DNA of 64,000 nucleotides, from assembly GCF_013300825.1 (NCBI RefSeq), contig NZ_JAAIMY010000007.1, positions 54,376-118,375 of the forward strand, written 5' to 3'. The notes under the pieces are model-generated. The model made no database searches. It saw nothing but the letters and a program-made list of their open reading frames with translations, and had not been told where the DNA came from. The number at the start of each line of letters is the position of its first letter. The stretch's first letter is position 1. The position numbers and the translations under genes were made by a program. Source of the DNA: Blautia wexlerae. Lineage in GTDB: Bacteria > Bacillota > Clostridia > Lachnospirales > Lachnospiraceae. Of this stretch, positions 53,568 through 63,056 are shown piece after piece.

Positions 53568-54320
53568 ATGGAGAAAGACGAATTTTTTCTTAAGAGAATC
53601 CGGGAATTGGCAAATCTCTCCTGGCAGAGAGATATCGTTACATTTTCGGATTTTCTTAATTTAAATGAACAGAATATGGTCAGTAGCCTGAAACATCAGT
53701 TTCCCCAGATCGTCATGGAGACATCCGGAGGCTATGAGAATGCGGAGCGTCAGATGGTTGCATTTCATCCTGATGCTCTTGCTTTTACATGGGAATATCC
53801 CATCGACTGCCTGAAGATCGAACCAAAAGCTCTTAAATTCTCTGAAGAGCTTTCTCATCGTGACTATCTCGGTGCGCTTCTCAATCTTGGAGTGGACAGA
53901 AGTGTGATCGGTGATATTGTTGTTCAGAAAAAAACGGCCTGGTTTTTCTGCCAGAGTAAAATGACGGAATTCTTTCTTGAGAATCTGTGCCGCGTCCGTC
54001 ATACCAATATTCTGATCACAAAAGTGGAGAATTCTGATGAATTTCCACGCCCTGCCCTTGAATCTGTCAGCGGCACCTGCGCTTCGGTACGTCTGGATTC
54101 ATTGATCTCGCTTGCTTTTAAGACATCCAGAAGCAGTATGGTATCTTATATTGAAGGCGGGCAGGTTTTTGTCAACGGAAAACTGATCACCAGCAACGGA
54201 TATGAACCGAAAGAGGGTGATATCATATCTGTACGTGGAAAAGGACGATTCATTTTTGACGGTGTTTCTCACCAGACAAAAAAAGGACGCTGCAGTGTGC
54301 GCATTTTGCGCTATGTGTAA
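53568..54320 (+). CDS. ylmH: YlmH family RNA-binding protein
   Basis: A 250-residue protein with an N-terminal YlmH domain (FFLKRIRELANLSWQRDIVT, RDYLGALLNLGVDRSVIGDI) and a C-terminal S4 RNA-binding domain (RLDSLISLAFKTSRSSMVSY, GQVFVNGKLITSNGY). It is implicated in ribosome rescue/quality control and in the division gene cluster. It starts 6 bases after sepF. Confidence 0.94.
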   Translation: MEKDEFFLKRIRELANLSWQRDIVTFSDFLNLNEQNMVSSLKHQFPQIVMETSGGYENAERQMVAFHPDALAFTWEYPIDCLKIEPKALKFSEELSHRDYLGALLNLGVDRSVIGDIVVQKKTAWFFCQSKMTEFFLENLCRVRHTNILITKVENSDEFPRPALESVSGTCASVRLDSLISLAFKTSRSSMVSYIEGGQVFVNGKLITSNGYEPKEGDIISVRGKGRFIFDGVSHQTKKGRCSVRILRYV

Positions 54321-54347
54321 ATTTTGTAATAAAAGGAGAACAGGAAA

Positions 54348-55439
54348 ATGGCAGAACAGAAATTACTTGTAAAACGGGAAGGAGATTTCCATTATCCTAT
54401 TTATTTTAAAAATGACTTTCAGGATCTTGCCGGCGCGATCAGAGAAGAAGGACTGGAAAACCGGAAAATCTGTATTGTGACAGACAGTCATGTTGCACCT
54501 CTTTATCATGATGCAGTTAAATCAGCTCTTCAGAAAATTTCCTCTGAAGTATTCTCTTTTGTATTTGAAGCTGGTGAAAAGAACAAAAACCTGAATACAG
54601 TACAGGAATTATATAAAACTTTGATTGAAAATGAAATGGACAGAAAAGGTCTGCTGGTTGCGCTGGGTGGCGGTGTTGTAGGTGATCTGACCGGTTTCGG
54701 AGCTTCCACTTACCTGAGAGGGATTGATTTTATCCAGGTTCCTACTACGCTTCTGGCACAGGTTGACAGTAGCGTAGGAGGTAAAACAGGTGTTGACTTC
54801 CTTCAGTACAAAAACATGGTAGGAGCTTTCCATCAGCCGCGTCTTGTATATATGAATATGAGTACCCTGCAATCTCTTCCGGACCGGGAATTCACCTGTG
54901 GAATGGGTGAAATTCTTAAGACAGGACTGATCTGCGATGAAGAGTTCTTCCGTTTTGTATGTAAAAATCAGCCTGAAATCAGCAAACTGGATTTGAGTAT
55001 GCTTTCCAGAATGATCCGAAGATGCTGTGAGATCAAGGCAGGTGTGGTAGAGCGTGATCCGAAGGAGCAGGGAGAACGTGCACTTTTAAATCTTGGTCAC
55101 ACAATCGGACATGCAGTCGAAAAACTAAAAGACTTTCAGCTGCTTCATGGACAGTGTGTTGGAGTTGGTCTGATCGCTGCTGCCTATCTTTCCATGATGA
55201 GAGGATTACTGACCAAAGAAGAATATGAAGAGATCAGAAAAGGATGCCATTCTTACAACCTTCCTCTTTCTGTTAATTCACTGAATGCGGGAGATGTCCT
55301 GGCAGCAACAAAAAAAGACAAAAAAATGGAGGCCGGTCATATTAAATTTATCCTTATGAACGGAATCGGTAAAAGTTTTATAGACAAAACTGTCACAGAT
55401 GAGGAATTGCTTCAGGCAATCCGGGAGATTCTGATATGA
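54348..55439 (+). CDS. aroB: 3-dehydroquinate synthase
   Basis: A 363-residue enzyme of the shikimate pathway converting DAHP to 3-dehydroquinate. The NAD/metal motifs are ALGGGVVGDLTGFGASTYLRG, PTTLLAQVDSSVGGKTGVD, the zinc-binding GERALLNLGHTIGHAVE and LLHGQCVGVG. It is cotranscribed within a division/lipoprotein cluster rather than an aro operon, an arrangement seen in related genomes. RBS AAAAGGAGA. Confidence 0.96.
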   Translation: MAEQKLLVKREGDFHYPIYFKNDFQDLAGAIREEGLENRKICIVTDSHVAPLYHDAVKSALQKISSEVFSFVFEAGEKNKNLNTVQELYKTLIENEMDRKGLLVALGGGVVGDLTGFGASTYLRGIDFIQVPTTLLAQVDSSVGGKTGVDFLQYKNMVGAFHQPRLVYMNMSTLQSLPDREFTCGMGEILKTGLICDEEFFRFVCKNQPEISKLDLSMLSRMIRRCCEIKAGVVERDPKEQGERALLNLGHTIGHAVEKLKDFQLLHGQCVGVGLIAAAYLSMMRGLLTKEEYEEIRKGCHSYNLPLSVNSLNAGDVLAATKKDKKMEAGHIKFILMNGIGKSFIDKTVTDEELLQAIREILI

Positions 55440-55960
55440 CAGCCACTTCTTCCGGGTCTTCATGTATGCACTGGGTCAAAGGCTGTATTATTATCCTTTT
55501 GCTGACACTGTTAGATCAGGGAAGCAAATCACTTGTTCTGATTCGCTTAAAAGGTCAGCCTGATATCTCTCTCATTCCCGGTGTTCTTCAATTACGGTAT
55601 CTCGAAAATCGTGGGATGGCCTTTGGATTGTTTGAAGGTAAAATTCCGGTGTTTGTGATTTTGTGCCTTTTGTTTTTTGGTGTATTTATCTATGTATATG
55701 CCAGAATCCCGAAAAACAGATATTATCTGCCGCTGTCAGTAACTGCGCTGGTAATGGTTTCCGGTGCTCTTGGAAACTTTATTGACAGAGTATGCAGAGG
55801 CTATGTTGTGGATTTTATCTACTTTTCACTGATTGATTTTCCGGTATTTAATATAGCGGATATGTATGTGGTATGCAGTGGTATATTACTTGTCATACTG
55901 GTGTGTTTCAGATACAAAAATGATGAAGATTATAACTTCTTAAGAATAAAAAAGGATTAG
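55436..55960 (+). CDS. lspA: Lipoprotein signal peptidase
   Basis: A 174-residue signal peptidase II with four membrane helices. The catalytic Asp are in GALGNFIDRVCRGYVVDFI and FNIADMYVV; YLENRGMAFG is the conserved NxGAAFG-type motif, here with Met for Ala. It overlaps aroB by ATGA. It cleaves lipoprotein signal peptides at the membrane. Confidence 0.95.
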   Translation: MTATSSGSSCMHWVKGCIIILLLTLLDQGSKSLVLIRLKGQPDISLIPGVLQLRYLENRGMAFGLFEGKIPVFVILCLLFFGVFIYVYARIPKNRYYLPLSVTALVMVSGALGNFIDRVCRGYVVDFIYFSLIDFPVFNIADMYVVCSGILLVILVCFRYKNDEDYNFLRIKKD

Positions 55961-55964
55961 TATT

Positions 55965-56879
55965 ATGGAAATTCTTAATTATCAGGTTTCTGACGGTCAG
56001 TCCGGTATCCGGATTGACCGCTATCTTTCTGAAAAAAACGAAGAACTGTCACGTTCTTATATTCAAAAGCTGCTTAAAGAGCAGGAAGTAATGGTTAATG
56101 GTTTTGCTGTAAAAGCCAACTACAAGGTCCAGGAAGGAGATGAGATCTCTGTAATGGTTCCTGACATGAAAGAACCGGACATACTTCCGGAAGATATCCC
56201 TCTGAATATTCTTTATGAAGATGATGATGTACTTATCGTAAATAAGCCAAAGGGAATGGTGGTTCATCCCAGCGCCGGACATACTTCCGGAACACTGGTA
56301 AATGCTATTATGTTTCATTGTAAGGATAATCTGTCGGGAATCAATGGTGTCCTGCGTCCTGGTATCGTCCACAGAATCGATAAGGATACCACAGGTGCAC
56401 TTCTTATATGTAAGAATGATAATGCACACCGCAATCTGGCAGAACAGTTAAAAGAACATTCTATCAGGCGCAGATACCGTGCAATCGTAGCAGGCGTACT
56501 GAAAGATGATGAAGGCACGATTGAAGGCCCAATCGGGCGTCATCCGGTTGACCGTAAAAAAATGGCTGTCAATTACAAAAACGGCAAGGATGCTGTCACA
56601 CATTATAAAGTTCTGGAACGTTTCAAAAATGCCACTTATGTGGAATGCCGTCTGGAAACAGGCAGAACGCATCAGATTCGTGTGCATATGACAAGTATCG
56701 GCCATCCACTGCTGGGCGATGAAGTGTACGGTTCCGGTAAAAATCCTTATCATCTGCAGGGACAGACACTTCATGCAATGATCCTTGGCTTTGTTCATCC
56801 ATCAACGGGCGAATATATGGAGTTTACAGCTCCTTTACCTGAATATTTTGTTAAATTATTAGAAAGATTACGAAAATAG
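55965..56879 (+). CDS. rluD: RluD-type 23S rRNA pseudouridine synthase
   Basis: A 304-residue enzyme with an N-terminal S4 domain (RIDRYLSEKNEELSRSYIQK) and RluA-family catalytic core GIVHRIDKDTTGALLICK (catalytic Asp in H-R-x-D), then EGPIGRHPVDRKKMAV and RLETGRTHQIRVHM. It follows lspA by 4 bases. It modifies uridines in 23S rRNA helix 69 (by family). Confidence 0.95.
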   Translation: MEILNYQVSDGQSGIRIDRYLSEKNEELSRSYIQKLLKEQEVMVNGFAVKANYKVQEGDEISVMVPDMKEPDILPEDIPLNILYEDDDVLIVNKPKGMVVHPSAGHTSGTLVNAIMFHCKDNLSGINGVLRPGIVHRIDKDTTGALLICKNDNAHRNLAEQLKEHSIRRRYRAIVAGVLKDDEGTIEGPIGRHPVDRKKMAVNYKNGKDAVTHYKVLERFKNATYVECRLETGRTHQIRVHMTSIGHPLLGDEVYGSGKNPYHLQGQTLHAMILGFVHPSTGEYMEFTAPLPEYFVKLLERLRK

Positions 56880-56880
56880 T

Positions 56881-56908
56881 TTGCATTTTTTTTGAAATAT
56901 TGTATAAT
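56881..56908 (+). promoter_or_regulatory. Promoter of the cytidylate kinase-like gene
   Basis: TTGCAT (56881-56886), 16 bases, TATAAT (56903-56908). Confidence 0.65.
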
Positions 56909-56945
56909 ATTTCTATCTAATACGTAATAGAAGGGAGTGCAGATT

Positions 56946-57584
56946 ATGAACAGTACAAGTTCAATTATTACAATTGGTCGTCAATACGGTAGTGGCGGAA
57001 GACAGATAGGTCAGGAAGTTGCCAAATATTTCGGTATTAAATGTTATGATAAAGAGCTTCTCGAACATGCAGCAAATGAAAGTGGAATCTGCAAAGAACT
57101 TTTTGAGAATCATGATGAAAAGCCAACCAACAGCTTTTTATATTCACTGGTAATGGATACCTACTCATTTGGCTATTCTTCTTCAGGATTTACAGATATG
57201 CCTATGAACCACAAAGTATTTCTTGCACAGTTTGACGCAATCAAGAAACTGGCCTCTGAAGGTCCCTGCGTCATGGTCGGAAGATGTGCAGATTACGCAC
57301 TGGCAGAGTATAAAGACTGTTTCAGTGTATTTGTACATGCAGATACAGACTGGAGGATTAACCGTCTTTCCCAGAAACATAATAAAACTGCCAAAGAAGC
57401 AAAAGACATGATCAATAAGACAGACAAGAGCCGTTCCAGTTACTATAATTACTACACTAATAAGAAATGGGGAGCTGCTTCAAGCTACAATCTCTGCGTA
57501 GACAGCAGCAAACTTGGAATTGATGGTGCAGCAAAAGCAATCATTCAGGCAATTGAGATTTTTGATTCCATAAAAAATAAATAG
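56946..57584 (+). CDS. Cytidylate kinase-like family protein
   Basis: A 212-residue P-loop protein with TIGRQYGSGGRQIGQEVAKY in place of the classic kinase A motif, CYDKELLEHAANESG, VMVGRCADYALAEY and YYNYYTNKKWGA. The family (cytidylate_kin2) is distinct from the housekeeping Cmk and its substrate is not established to my knowledge. ATG 56946 follows AAGGGAG. Monocistronic. Confidence 0.92.
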   Translation: MNSTSSIITIGRQYGSGGRQIGQEVAKYFGIKCYDKELLEHAANESGICKELFENHDEKPTNSFLYSLVMDTYSFGYSSSGFTDMPMNHKVFLAQFDAIKKLASEGPCVMVGRCADYALAEYKDCFSVFVHADTDWRINRLSQKHNKTAKEAKDMINKTDKSRSSYYNYYTNKKWGAASSYNLCVDSSKLGIDGAAKAIIQAIEIFDSIKNK

Positions 57585-57597
57585 GATTATATTTTTA

Positions 57598-57638
57598 CAG
57601 ATACTTTACCACATCCTTGGTAAAGTATCTGTTTTTTG
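57598..57638 (+). terminator. Terminator after the cytidylate kinase-like gene
   Basis: ACAGATACTTTACC and GGTAAAGTATCTGT pair perfectly around 8 bases, then six T. Confidence 0.95.
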
Positions 57639-57774
57639 GATGAATTTATAACAGTCTTTTCAATTCATTCCAGATTGCCTGCGGCAATGGAATTTTGGCT
57701 TGTATGCCTCGGGATAGTGGTGTATGAACAGTAACAAGACTGCTATAATTTTTTTTAATATATATTAAATTTTC

Positions 57775-57803
57775 ATGACATTTGTCAAAATATATGCTAT
57801 AAT
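57775..57803 (+). promoter_or_regulatory. Promoter of the AI-2E family gene
   Basis: ATGACA (57775-57780), 17 bases, TATAAT (57798-57803) with an extended TG two bases upstream. The gap also contains ATGAACAGTAAC (57725), a fragment of the hairpin repeat word. Confidence 0.6.
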
Positions 57804-57829
57804 CATACCATGTTAAAAAGGAGGACATT

Positions 57830-59287
57830 ATGAAATTTCGTTGGGACAACCGATATTTACACTGGGGTGTAACCGCTTTTCTGGTAATTGCCGCCAGTAT
57901 GCTGTTTTATTATGGCATATTTCACATGAAAACCCTGATCGTGGGAATCAAAACTTTTCTGGGAATTATGGCGCCTATTATCTATGGTGTAATCCTTGCT
58001 TATATTCTCAGTCCGCTGATCAATCTCTTTGAGCAGAAGCTGATCTATCCGCAGCTGGAAAAGCATAATATTAAGTTACAGAAAAAAGGAAAACGGGCTA
58101 TTCGATGGGGATGTGTCCTTTTTTCCATGTTCCTGTTCTGGATTATCATTTACGCATTACTGATGATGGTGCTTCCTCAGTTGATCCGAAGTATCATGAG
58201 TATTATTTACAGTTTTCCGTACTATGTAAAAGTTATTGAAAAGTGGCTCAATTCATTTGTTGAGCATGGATGGAAACTGAATCCTGAAATGCTCGATATG
58301 ATCAACCAGTATTCTGTAAAAGCACAGGAGTATCTTACTACCGATATTCTTCCGCAGATGCAGGATATGCTCAAAAATGTTTCAGCAGGTATTTTTGATA
58401 TCCTGATCTTTATGAAGAATTTTCTGATCGGTGCCATTGTAGCTTTGTATGTACTTGCAGACAAAGAGAAATTTGTTGCCAAAAGCAAAATGATGGTATA
58501 TGCCATATTGCCTCATAAATGGGCAAATATGCTTATACGCGTTATGCGTTTTACAGACAAGACTTTTGGCAGTTTCATATACGGAAAACTTCTGGATTCT
58601 GCTATTATTGGAGTTTTGTGTTATTTTGGAATGTTGCTTTTGGATTTGCCGTATCCAATTCTTATCAGTGTAATTATCGGTGTGACAAATGTCATTCCGT
58701 TTTTTGGTCCTTACATCGGAGCCATTCCATGTATTTTGCTTATTTTAGTAGTAGATCCTATAAAAGGTCTGTATTTTGCAATTTTTATCCTGCTTCTTCA
58801 GCAGTTTGATGGAAATATCCTTGGTCCGAAAATTCTCGGAGAATCTACCGGACTTTCCAGTTTTATGGTTATTGTTGCCATCATGATCGGGGGCGGTCTC
58901 TTTGGGGTTCCGGGAATGATTGCAGGAGTTCCTGTATTTGCCGTACTTTATGCTCTGATCTGGAGACTGATCAATCATTCTCTTAATGACAAAAAAATGC
59001 CGGCAGAAGAGGAGACATATATAAATATTGACTGTCTGGATGAACAGACAGGTGAAGTACTTCCTCTTTGCAAGGAAGAAAAACACAAGGTTTCACCGGA
59101 AGAACTGGAAGCAAGAAAAAACAATTTCTTTATGAAAATATGGAATCCTCTTTCCAGGCTTGTCATAACCGTATGGAAATATCTTTTAAGGATTTTACAT
59201 GTGATATGGGAATACGTCAAAAAAGCAGGGATGTTTCTGAAGAACAGATATGTTGAATTAAAGAATAAGCGTGAGCAAAATAAGTAA
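57830..59287 (+). CDS. AI-2E family transporter (PF01594)
   Basis: A 485-residue membrane protein with about eight helices. Family landmarks: GIMAPIIYGVILAYILSPLI, IGVLCYFGMLLLDLPYP, VIIGVTNVIPFFGPYIGAIP, and LLQQFDGNILGPKILG with GGGLFGVPGMIAGVP. A C-terminal cytoplasmic tail of about 90 residues is charged. The family includes TqsA and Na+/H+ or small-molecule exporters; the cargo is unknown. RBS AAGGAGG. Confidence 0.93.
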   Translation: MKFRWDNRYLHWGVTAFLVIAASMLFYYGIFHMKTLIVGIKTFLGIMAPIIYGVILAYILSPLINLFEQKLIYPQLEKHNIKLQKKGKRAIRWGCVLFSMFLFWIIIYALLMMVLPQLIRSIMSIIYSFPYYVKVIEKWLNSFVEHGWKLNPEMLDMINQYSVKAQEYLTTDILPQMQDMLKNVSAGIFDILIFMKNFLIGAIVALYVLADKEKFVAKSKMMVYAILPHKWANMLIRVMRFTDKTFGSFIYGKLLDSAIIGVLCYFGMLLLDLPYPILISVIIGVTNVIPFFGPYIGAIPCILLILVVDPIKGLYFAIFILLLQQFDGNILGPKILGESTGLSSFMVIVAIMIGGGLFGVPGMIAGVPVFAVLYALIWRLINHSLNDKKMPAEEETYINIDCLDEQTGEVLPLCKEEKHKVSPEELEARKNNFFMKIWNPLSRLVITVWKYLLRILHVIWEYVKKAGMFLKNRYVELKNKREQNK

Positions 59288-59295
59288 ACTGCAAC

Positions 59296-59325
59296 TTATA
59301 GCAATCCTCTAAAATAATGCATCTT
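59296..59325 (+). repeat. Copy of the TATAGCAATCCT element
   Basis: TTATAGCAATCCTCTA followed by AAATAATGCATCTT, 8 bases after the AI-2E gene stop; the best-preserved full copy. Confidence 0.6.
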
Positions 59326-59396
59326 AATCCAGCTATAGCTTACAGAAAAGGCATAACTGTTCCCGATCTTCACAACTACAAAAACAGGAGTGTATT

Positions 59397-60950
59397 ATGA
59401 AGAAAAAAAAGTTATATCTAACAATTTTTCTTTTAGTCCTGGCACTGGCTCTTCAGAGTGAAATCTTTTCCGTTTTCTCTGTCTCAGTCCAGGCTGCAAC
59501 AGCTTCCAAAAAGCAGACAGGATTTGTGAAAAAAAACGGAAGCTGGTATTATTACGATAAAAACGGAAAAAAAGCTACCGGCTGGTACAAAAGTGCTGCA
59601 GGAAATAAATACTATTTCGGAAAGACAGGGGCTGCAAAAGCCGGAATCCTGACCATCAGCGGAAAAAAATACTGCTTTAATGAAAAAGGAAAGATGCTTA
59701 CTGCCTGGCAGACAGTAAATAGAAAAACTTATTTCTTTGATGAAAAAAAAGGATATATGCATACCGGCTGGGTCACCACAGCTGCCGGAAACAGATACTA
59801 CTTCTGGAATGACGGAGTAATACGCCCCGGTCTTCATAAGGTCAATAATGTGTATTACTGTTTTAATAAAAAGGGAAAGATGTATAAAAACTGTTTCTAT
59901 AAAAACGGAGATTCCACCTATTATCTTCAGGCGAAAGGTACTATGGCCAAAGGTCGTCTGAAGATAAAGGGAATCTGGTATTCCTTTCACAGAACTACCG
60001 GGGAACTGGTCAGAAGTGGATGGTATAAGGAAACAGATGGTTCTTATTACTATGCGGCTTCCAGCGGCAAGCTTGTGAAAGGTTTCTACAAACCGGATTC
60101 CTATTACCGGTATTTCCGGGAGTCAGACTGCAAACTACTTACAGGCTGGCAGACAATCAACGGCAATAAATACTATTTCAAAAAGTCAAATGGTATCCGT
60201 TATGATGATGTTATCCTGAAATCGTCTTCCGGAAAAAAGTATTATTTCGAATCCGATGGAAAGCTTGCCTGCAGCAAATGGATCATTAAAAATAATGCCT
60301 ATTATTATGCGCAATCTGACGGCATACTGGCCTTTGGATGGCTGACAGTAAATGGAAGAAAATATTATATGGATCCGTCCACAGGTGAACGAAAAACCGG
60401 ATGGATTTCCGTAGACGGAGAGAAGTATTATCTTAATACTTCCACAGGTGTTCTGGCTGTAAATCAGTGGATTGATGATGATAATTATGTTGGGGAAAAC
60501 GGCGTGCTTATTCCCGGTTATAATAATAATATTTCTTTCAGATGGCCTTTAAATTCCAGTTACTCTTACATAAGCAGCTATTTTGGCAACCGGGAATCAC
60601 CTGGTGGAATTGGTTCCACCAATCATAAGGGAATTGATATTCCTGCACCTACAGGCACACCCATCTATGCGGCAGCTTCCGGAACCATTGTTGCCATGCT
60701 TTCACCATCAGCATCAGGCGGTGCCGGATATTATACAAAAATCAATCATGATGGAAAGGGACTTATCACAGAATATATGCACCAGTCTAAATTTAACCCG
60801 AATCTGAGCGCAGGAGATAAGGTCAAAAAAGGTGATATCATCGGATATGTAGGAAGCACCGGAAACAGTACTGGTCCCCATCTTCATTTTGGAGTTATGG
60901 TAAACGGAGTAAATCAAAACCCTCTGAACTATGTGAAGAAGCCTTCATAA
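59397..60950 (+). CDS. Secreted M23 peptidase with cell-wall-binding repeats
   Basis: A 517-residue exported protein: signal peptide (cleavage near VQAATA), then a dozen or more choline-binding-like repeats of about 20-30 residues (GSWYYYDKNGKKATGWY, GNKYYFGKTGAAKAG, GWQTINGNKYYF) over residues 35-375. A C-terminal M23 (LytM) domain has NHKGIDIPAPTGTPIYAA (His and Asp zinc ligands) and GPHLHFGV (H-x-H). It is predicted to cut peptidoglycan cross-bridges or stem peptides at the wall. Probable autolysin or remodelling enzyme. Confidence 0.95.
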   Translation: MKKKKLYLTIFLLVLALALQSEIFSVFSVSVQAATASKKQTGFVKKNGSWYYYDKNGKKATGWYKSAAGNKYYFGKTGAAKAGILTISGKKYCFNEKGKMLTAWQTVNRKTYFFDEKKGYMHTGWVTTAAGNRYYFWNDGVIRPGLHKVNNVYYCFNKKGKMYKNCFYKNGDSTYYLQAKGTMAKGRLKIKGIWYSFHRTTGELVRSGWYKETDGSYYYAASSGKLVKGFYKPDSYYRYFRESDCKLLTGWQTINGNKYYFKKSNGIRYDDVILKSSSGKKYYFESDGKLACSKWIIKNNAYYYAQSDGILAFGWLTVNGRKYYMDPSTGERKTGWISVDGEKYYLNTSTGVLAVNQWIDDDNYVGENGVLIPGYNNNISFRWPLNSSYSYISSYFGNRESPGGIGSTNHKGIDIPAPTGTPIYAAASGTIVAMLSPSASGGAGYYTKINHDGKGLITEYMHQSKFNPNLSAGDKVKKGDIIGYVGSTGNSTGPHLHFGVMVNGVNQNPLNYVKKPS

Positions 60951-60956
60951 AGTCAG

Positions 60957-60974
60957 GCGGATAAAATCATCCGC
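60957..60974 (+). terminator. Weak hairpin after the M23 gene
   Basis: GCGGAT-6-ATCCGC without a T run. GTTACTGTTCAT at 61017 is a fragment of the dispersed hairpin word. Confidence 0.4.
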
Positions 60975-61125
60975 TTCGCTACGCAGTTCTACGCCGAATA
61001 ACTGCTTTTGTTAATGTTACTGTTCATTTTGTCTGTCCTTGGCAATATATTTCGTGGGATATTATAAATGAACAGTATTTTATGGAATTGCTATAATTTT
61101 TACTGAAAAGGATATATGATATACT

Positions 61126-61551
61126 ATGAAAGAAGAATCGGAAAAAATATACACTTATTATAGAAAAGCTCAATACCATGAAACAGACCAGATGGGCATT
61201 ATTCATCACTCTAATTATGTGAAATGGATGGAAGAGGCCAGAATCGGTTATATGGACCAGATGGGATTCGCCTATAAGAAAGTAGAAGAAATGGAAGTGA
61301 TTTCCCCAGTTGTGGAAATTTCAGTTACATATAAGAAGCAGGTTTTCTTCGACGATGACATCCAGATCCGCGTCAGCATCAGGAAATATAACGGAATTTC
61401 TCTGGAATTTAATTATGAATTTTTTAATACAACCAGAAATGAAATCTGTACAGTTGCTTATTCCAGACATTGTTTCCTGAAAGATGGGAAACTGATTTCT
61501 GTCAAAAAGGAGCTTCCGGATTTGGATCGCATCATCACAGCTTATGTGTAA
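61126..61551 (+). CDS. YbgC-type acyl-CoA thioesterase (hotdog fold)
   Basis: A 141-residue hotdog thioesterase. AQYHETDQMGIIHHSNYVKW then MEEARIGYMDQMG is the 4-hydroxybenzoyl-CoA thioesterase/YbgC signature with the catalytic Asp. VVEISVTYKKQVFFDDDIQI and a TVAYSRHCFL end are typical. Substrate not predictable. Monocistronic; a perfect terminator follows. Confidence 0.93.
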   Translation: MKEESEKIYTYYRKAQYHETDQMGIIHHSNYVKWMEEARIGYMDQMGFAYKKVEEMEVISPVVEISVTYKKQVFFDDDIQIRVSIRKYNGISLEFNYEFFNTTRNEICTVAYSRHCFLKDGKLISVKKELPDLDRIITAYV

Positions 61552-61575
61552 TGTATGTTACATAAAGACTCTGTA

Positions 61576-61610
61576 GAATGAAAAACCACGAAAGTAGTGG
61601 TTTTTCATTC
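61576..61610. terminator. Terminator after the thioesterase gene
   Basis: GAATGAAAAACCAC-7-GTGGTTTTTCATTC, a perfect 14-base stem. The remaining gap to 61814 is AT-rich with no recognisable gene. Confidence 0.92.
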
Positions 61611-61813
61611 TATCTACATCTATACGACAAACGCGAGTTTTTCATATAGATGTAATATGTAGCTGCTTTTGTGCCGTAATATAATTTGATTATTGACAAA
61701 GGTATTTTTTTCAATTCATTATCAACTTTGAGATTTGAATATGTGTTTTAAATCTATATATAAATGAACAACTACAGAAAAATATACAAAAAATAATTTT
61801 TAAGGAGATTTTT

Positions 61814-62896
61814 ATGGATAAATATATTGATTATTATAATGATAACAAGAAAGTCACTTACCACGAACAGACCGATATTTCAAATATTTTGAAGCTTCGT
61901 GCTGTTTTGAAAACACTGCCTGATTTTTGTAAGGATTATTTTCGTGCTATGGATCCGCTTACTACTACCAAGACACGCATTTCCTATGCGTATGATATCC
62001 GGATATTTTTTCAGTTTCTTCTGGATGAGAATCCTGCCTTTAAGGACTATTCCATGAAAGATTTTACTGTTGATGTGCTGGATCAGCTTAAAGCTATAGA
62101 TATCGAGGAATATCAGGAATATCTTAAAGTGTATAAAAATGGCGATAAAACGGAAACCAACGGTGAACGTGGCCTGAAAAGAAAAATTTCTGCCTTAAGA
62201 AGTTTTTATGCATATTATTATAAACATGAATTTATCCAGACGAACCCAACTGTCCTTATAGATGTTCCTAAAACTCATGAAAAAAACATCATCCGTCTTG
62301 ATGCTGATGAAGTTGCCATGTTATTGGATTATATAGAACATTGTGGCGATGAGCTTACCGGTCAGAAACGTGTTTATTATGAAAAAACAAAAGAACGCGA
62401 TCTTGCTATTGTTACTCTCCTGCTCGGCACAGGAATACGTGTATCTGAATGTGTGGGACTTGACATTGAAGATGTTGATTTCAAAAATAATGGAATTAAA
62501 GTCACCCGAAAAGGTGGAAATGAAATGGTTGTATACTTTGGAAATGAGGTAGAAAAAGCTCTGAAAAAGTACTTGGAAGTTCGTAAGAATATTGTTCCTG
62601 TATCTGGTCATGAACACGCTCTCTTCTACTCTACCCAGCGAAAAAGAATTGGTATTCAGGCTGTTGAAAATCTGGTAAAAAAATATGCATGTGCCATCAC
62701 GACCACCAAAAAAATCACACCACATAAGCTTCGCAGTACTTACGGTACTACTTTGTATCAGGAAACAGGTGATATTTACCTTGTAGCCGATGTATTAGGT
62801 CACAGAGATGTAAACACCACAAAGAAACATTATGCAGCCATGGATGATGCAAGACGCCGCAAAGCGGCTACAGCGGTACATTTACGCGAAGATTAA
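61814..62896 (+). CDS. Tyrosine recombinase (XerC/XerD-like)
   Basis: A 360-residue integrase-family recombinase. The N-terminal SAM-like domain (TTKTRISYAYDIRIFFQFLL) is followed by the catalytic domain with GTGIRVSECVGLDIEDVDF (first Arg), KVTRKGGNE (Lys), TPHKLRSTYGTTLY (His-x-x-Arg), ADVLGHRDVNTTKKHY (His and the nucleophile Tyr). It is slightly longer than XerC/D (about 300). No phage or transposon genes are adjacent. It may be the chromosomal dimer-resolution enzyme or an orphan integrase. RBS AAGGAGA. Confidence 0.93.
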   Translation: MDKYIDYYNDNKKVTYHEQTDISNILKLRAVLKTLPDFCKDYFRAMDPLTTTKTRISYAYDIRIFFQFLLDENPAFKDYSMKDFTVDVLDQLKAIDIEEYQEYLKVYKNGDKTETNGERGLKRKISALRSFYAYYYKHEFIQTNPTVLIDVPKTHEKNIIRLDADEVAMLLDYIEHCGDELTGQKRVYYEKTKERDLAIVTLLLGTGIRVSECVGLDIEDVDFKNNGIKVTRKGGNEMVVYFGNEVEKALKKYLEVRKNIVPVSGHEHALFYSTQRKRIGIQAVENLVKKYACAITTTKKITPHKLRSTYGTTLYQETGDIYLVADVLGHRDVNTTKKHYAAMDDARRRKAATAVHLRED

Positions 62897-62906
62897 ACCT
62901 GAATTA

Positions 62907-62945
62907 TTCATGGAACAATATCTGACTTGATAATTGTTCCATGAA
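62907..62945. repeat. Perfect 13-base inverted repeat just after the recombinase gene
   Basis: TTCATGGAACAAT (62907-62919) and ATTGTTCCATGAA (62933-62945), 13 bases apart, 10 bases after the stop codon. There is no T run on the plus side, so it is not a strong terminator. It could be a recombinase site. Confidence 0.5.
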
Positions 62946-63056
62946 ATTAAAAAATGATCCATGCAGTCATAACACTGTTCAATTTCTCCGTCAAAAGAGC
63001 GCACAGCAACATTTGCTAAAGAATAGGTTTTGTCAAATATTTCAAGATTTAACGTT

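Noticed and set aside
53661..54002. A 113-residue minus-strand open frame
   Set aside because: Opposite to ylmH, no recognisable domain or RBS.
61814..62896. Prophage or integrative element
   Set aside because: Only a lone tyrosine recombinase; no phage structural, replication or conjugation genes and no flanking direct repeats seen in the window.
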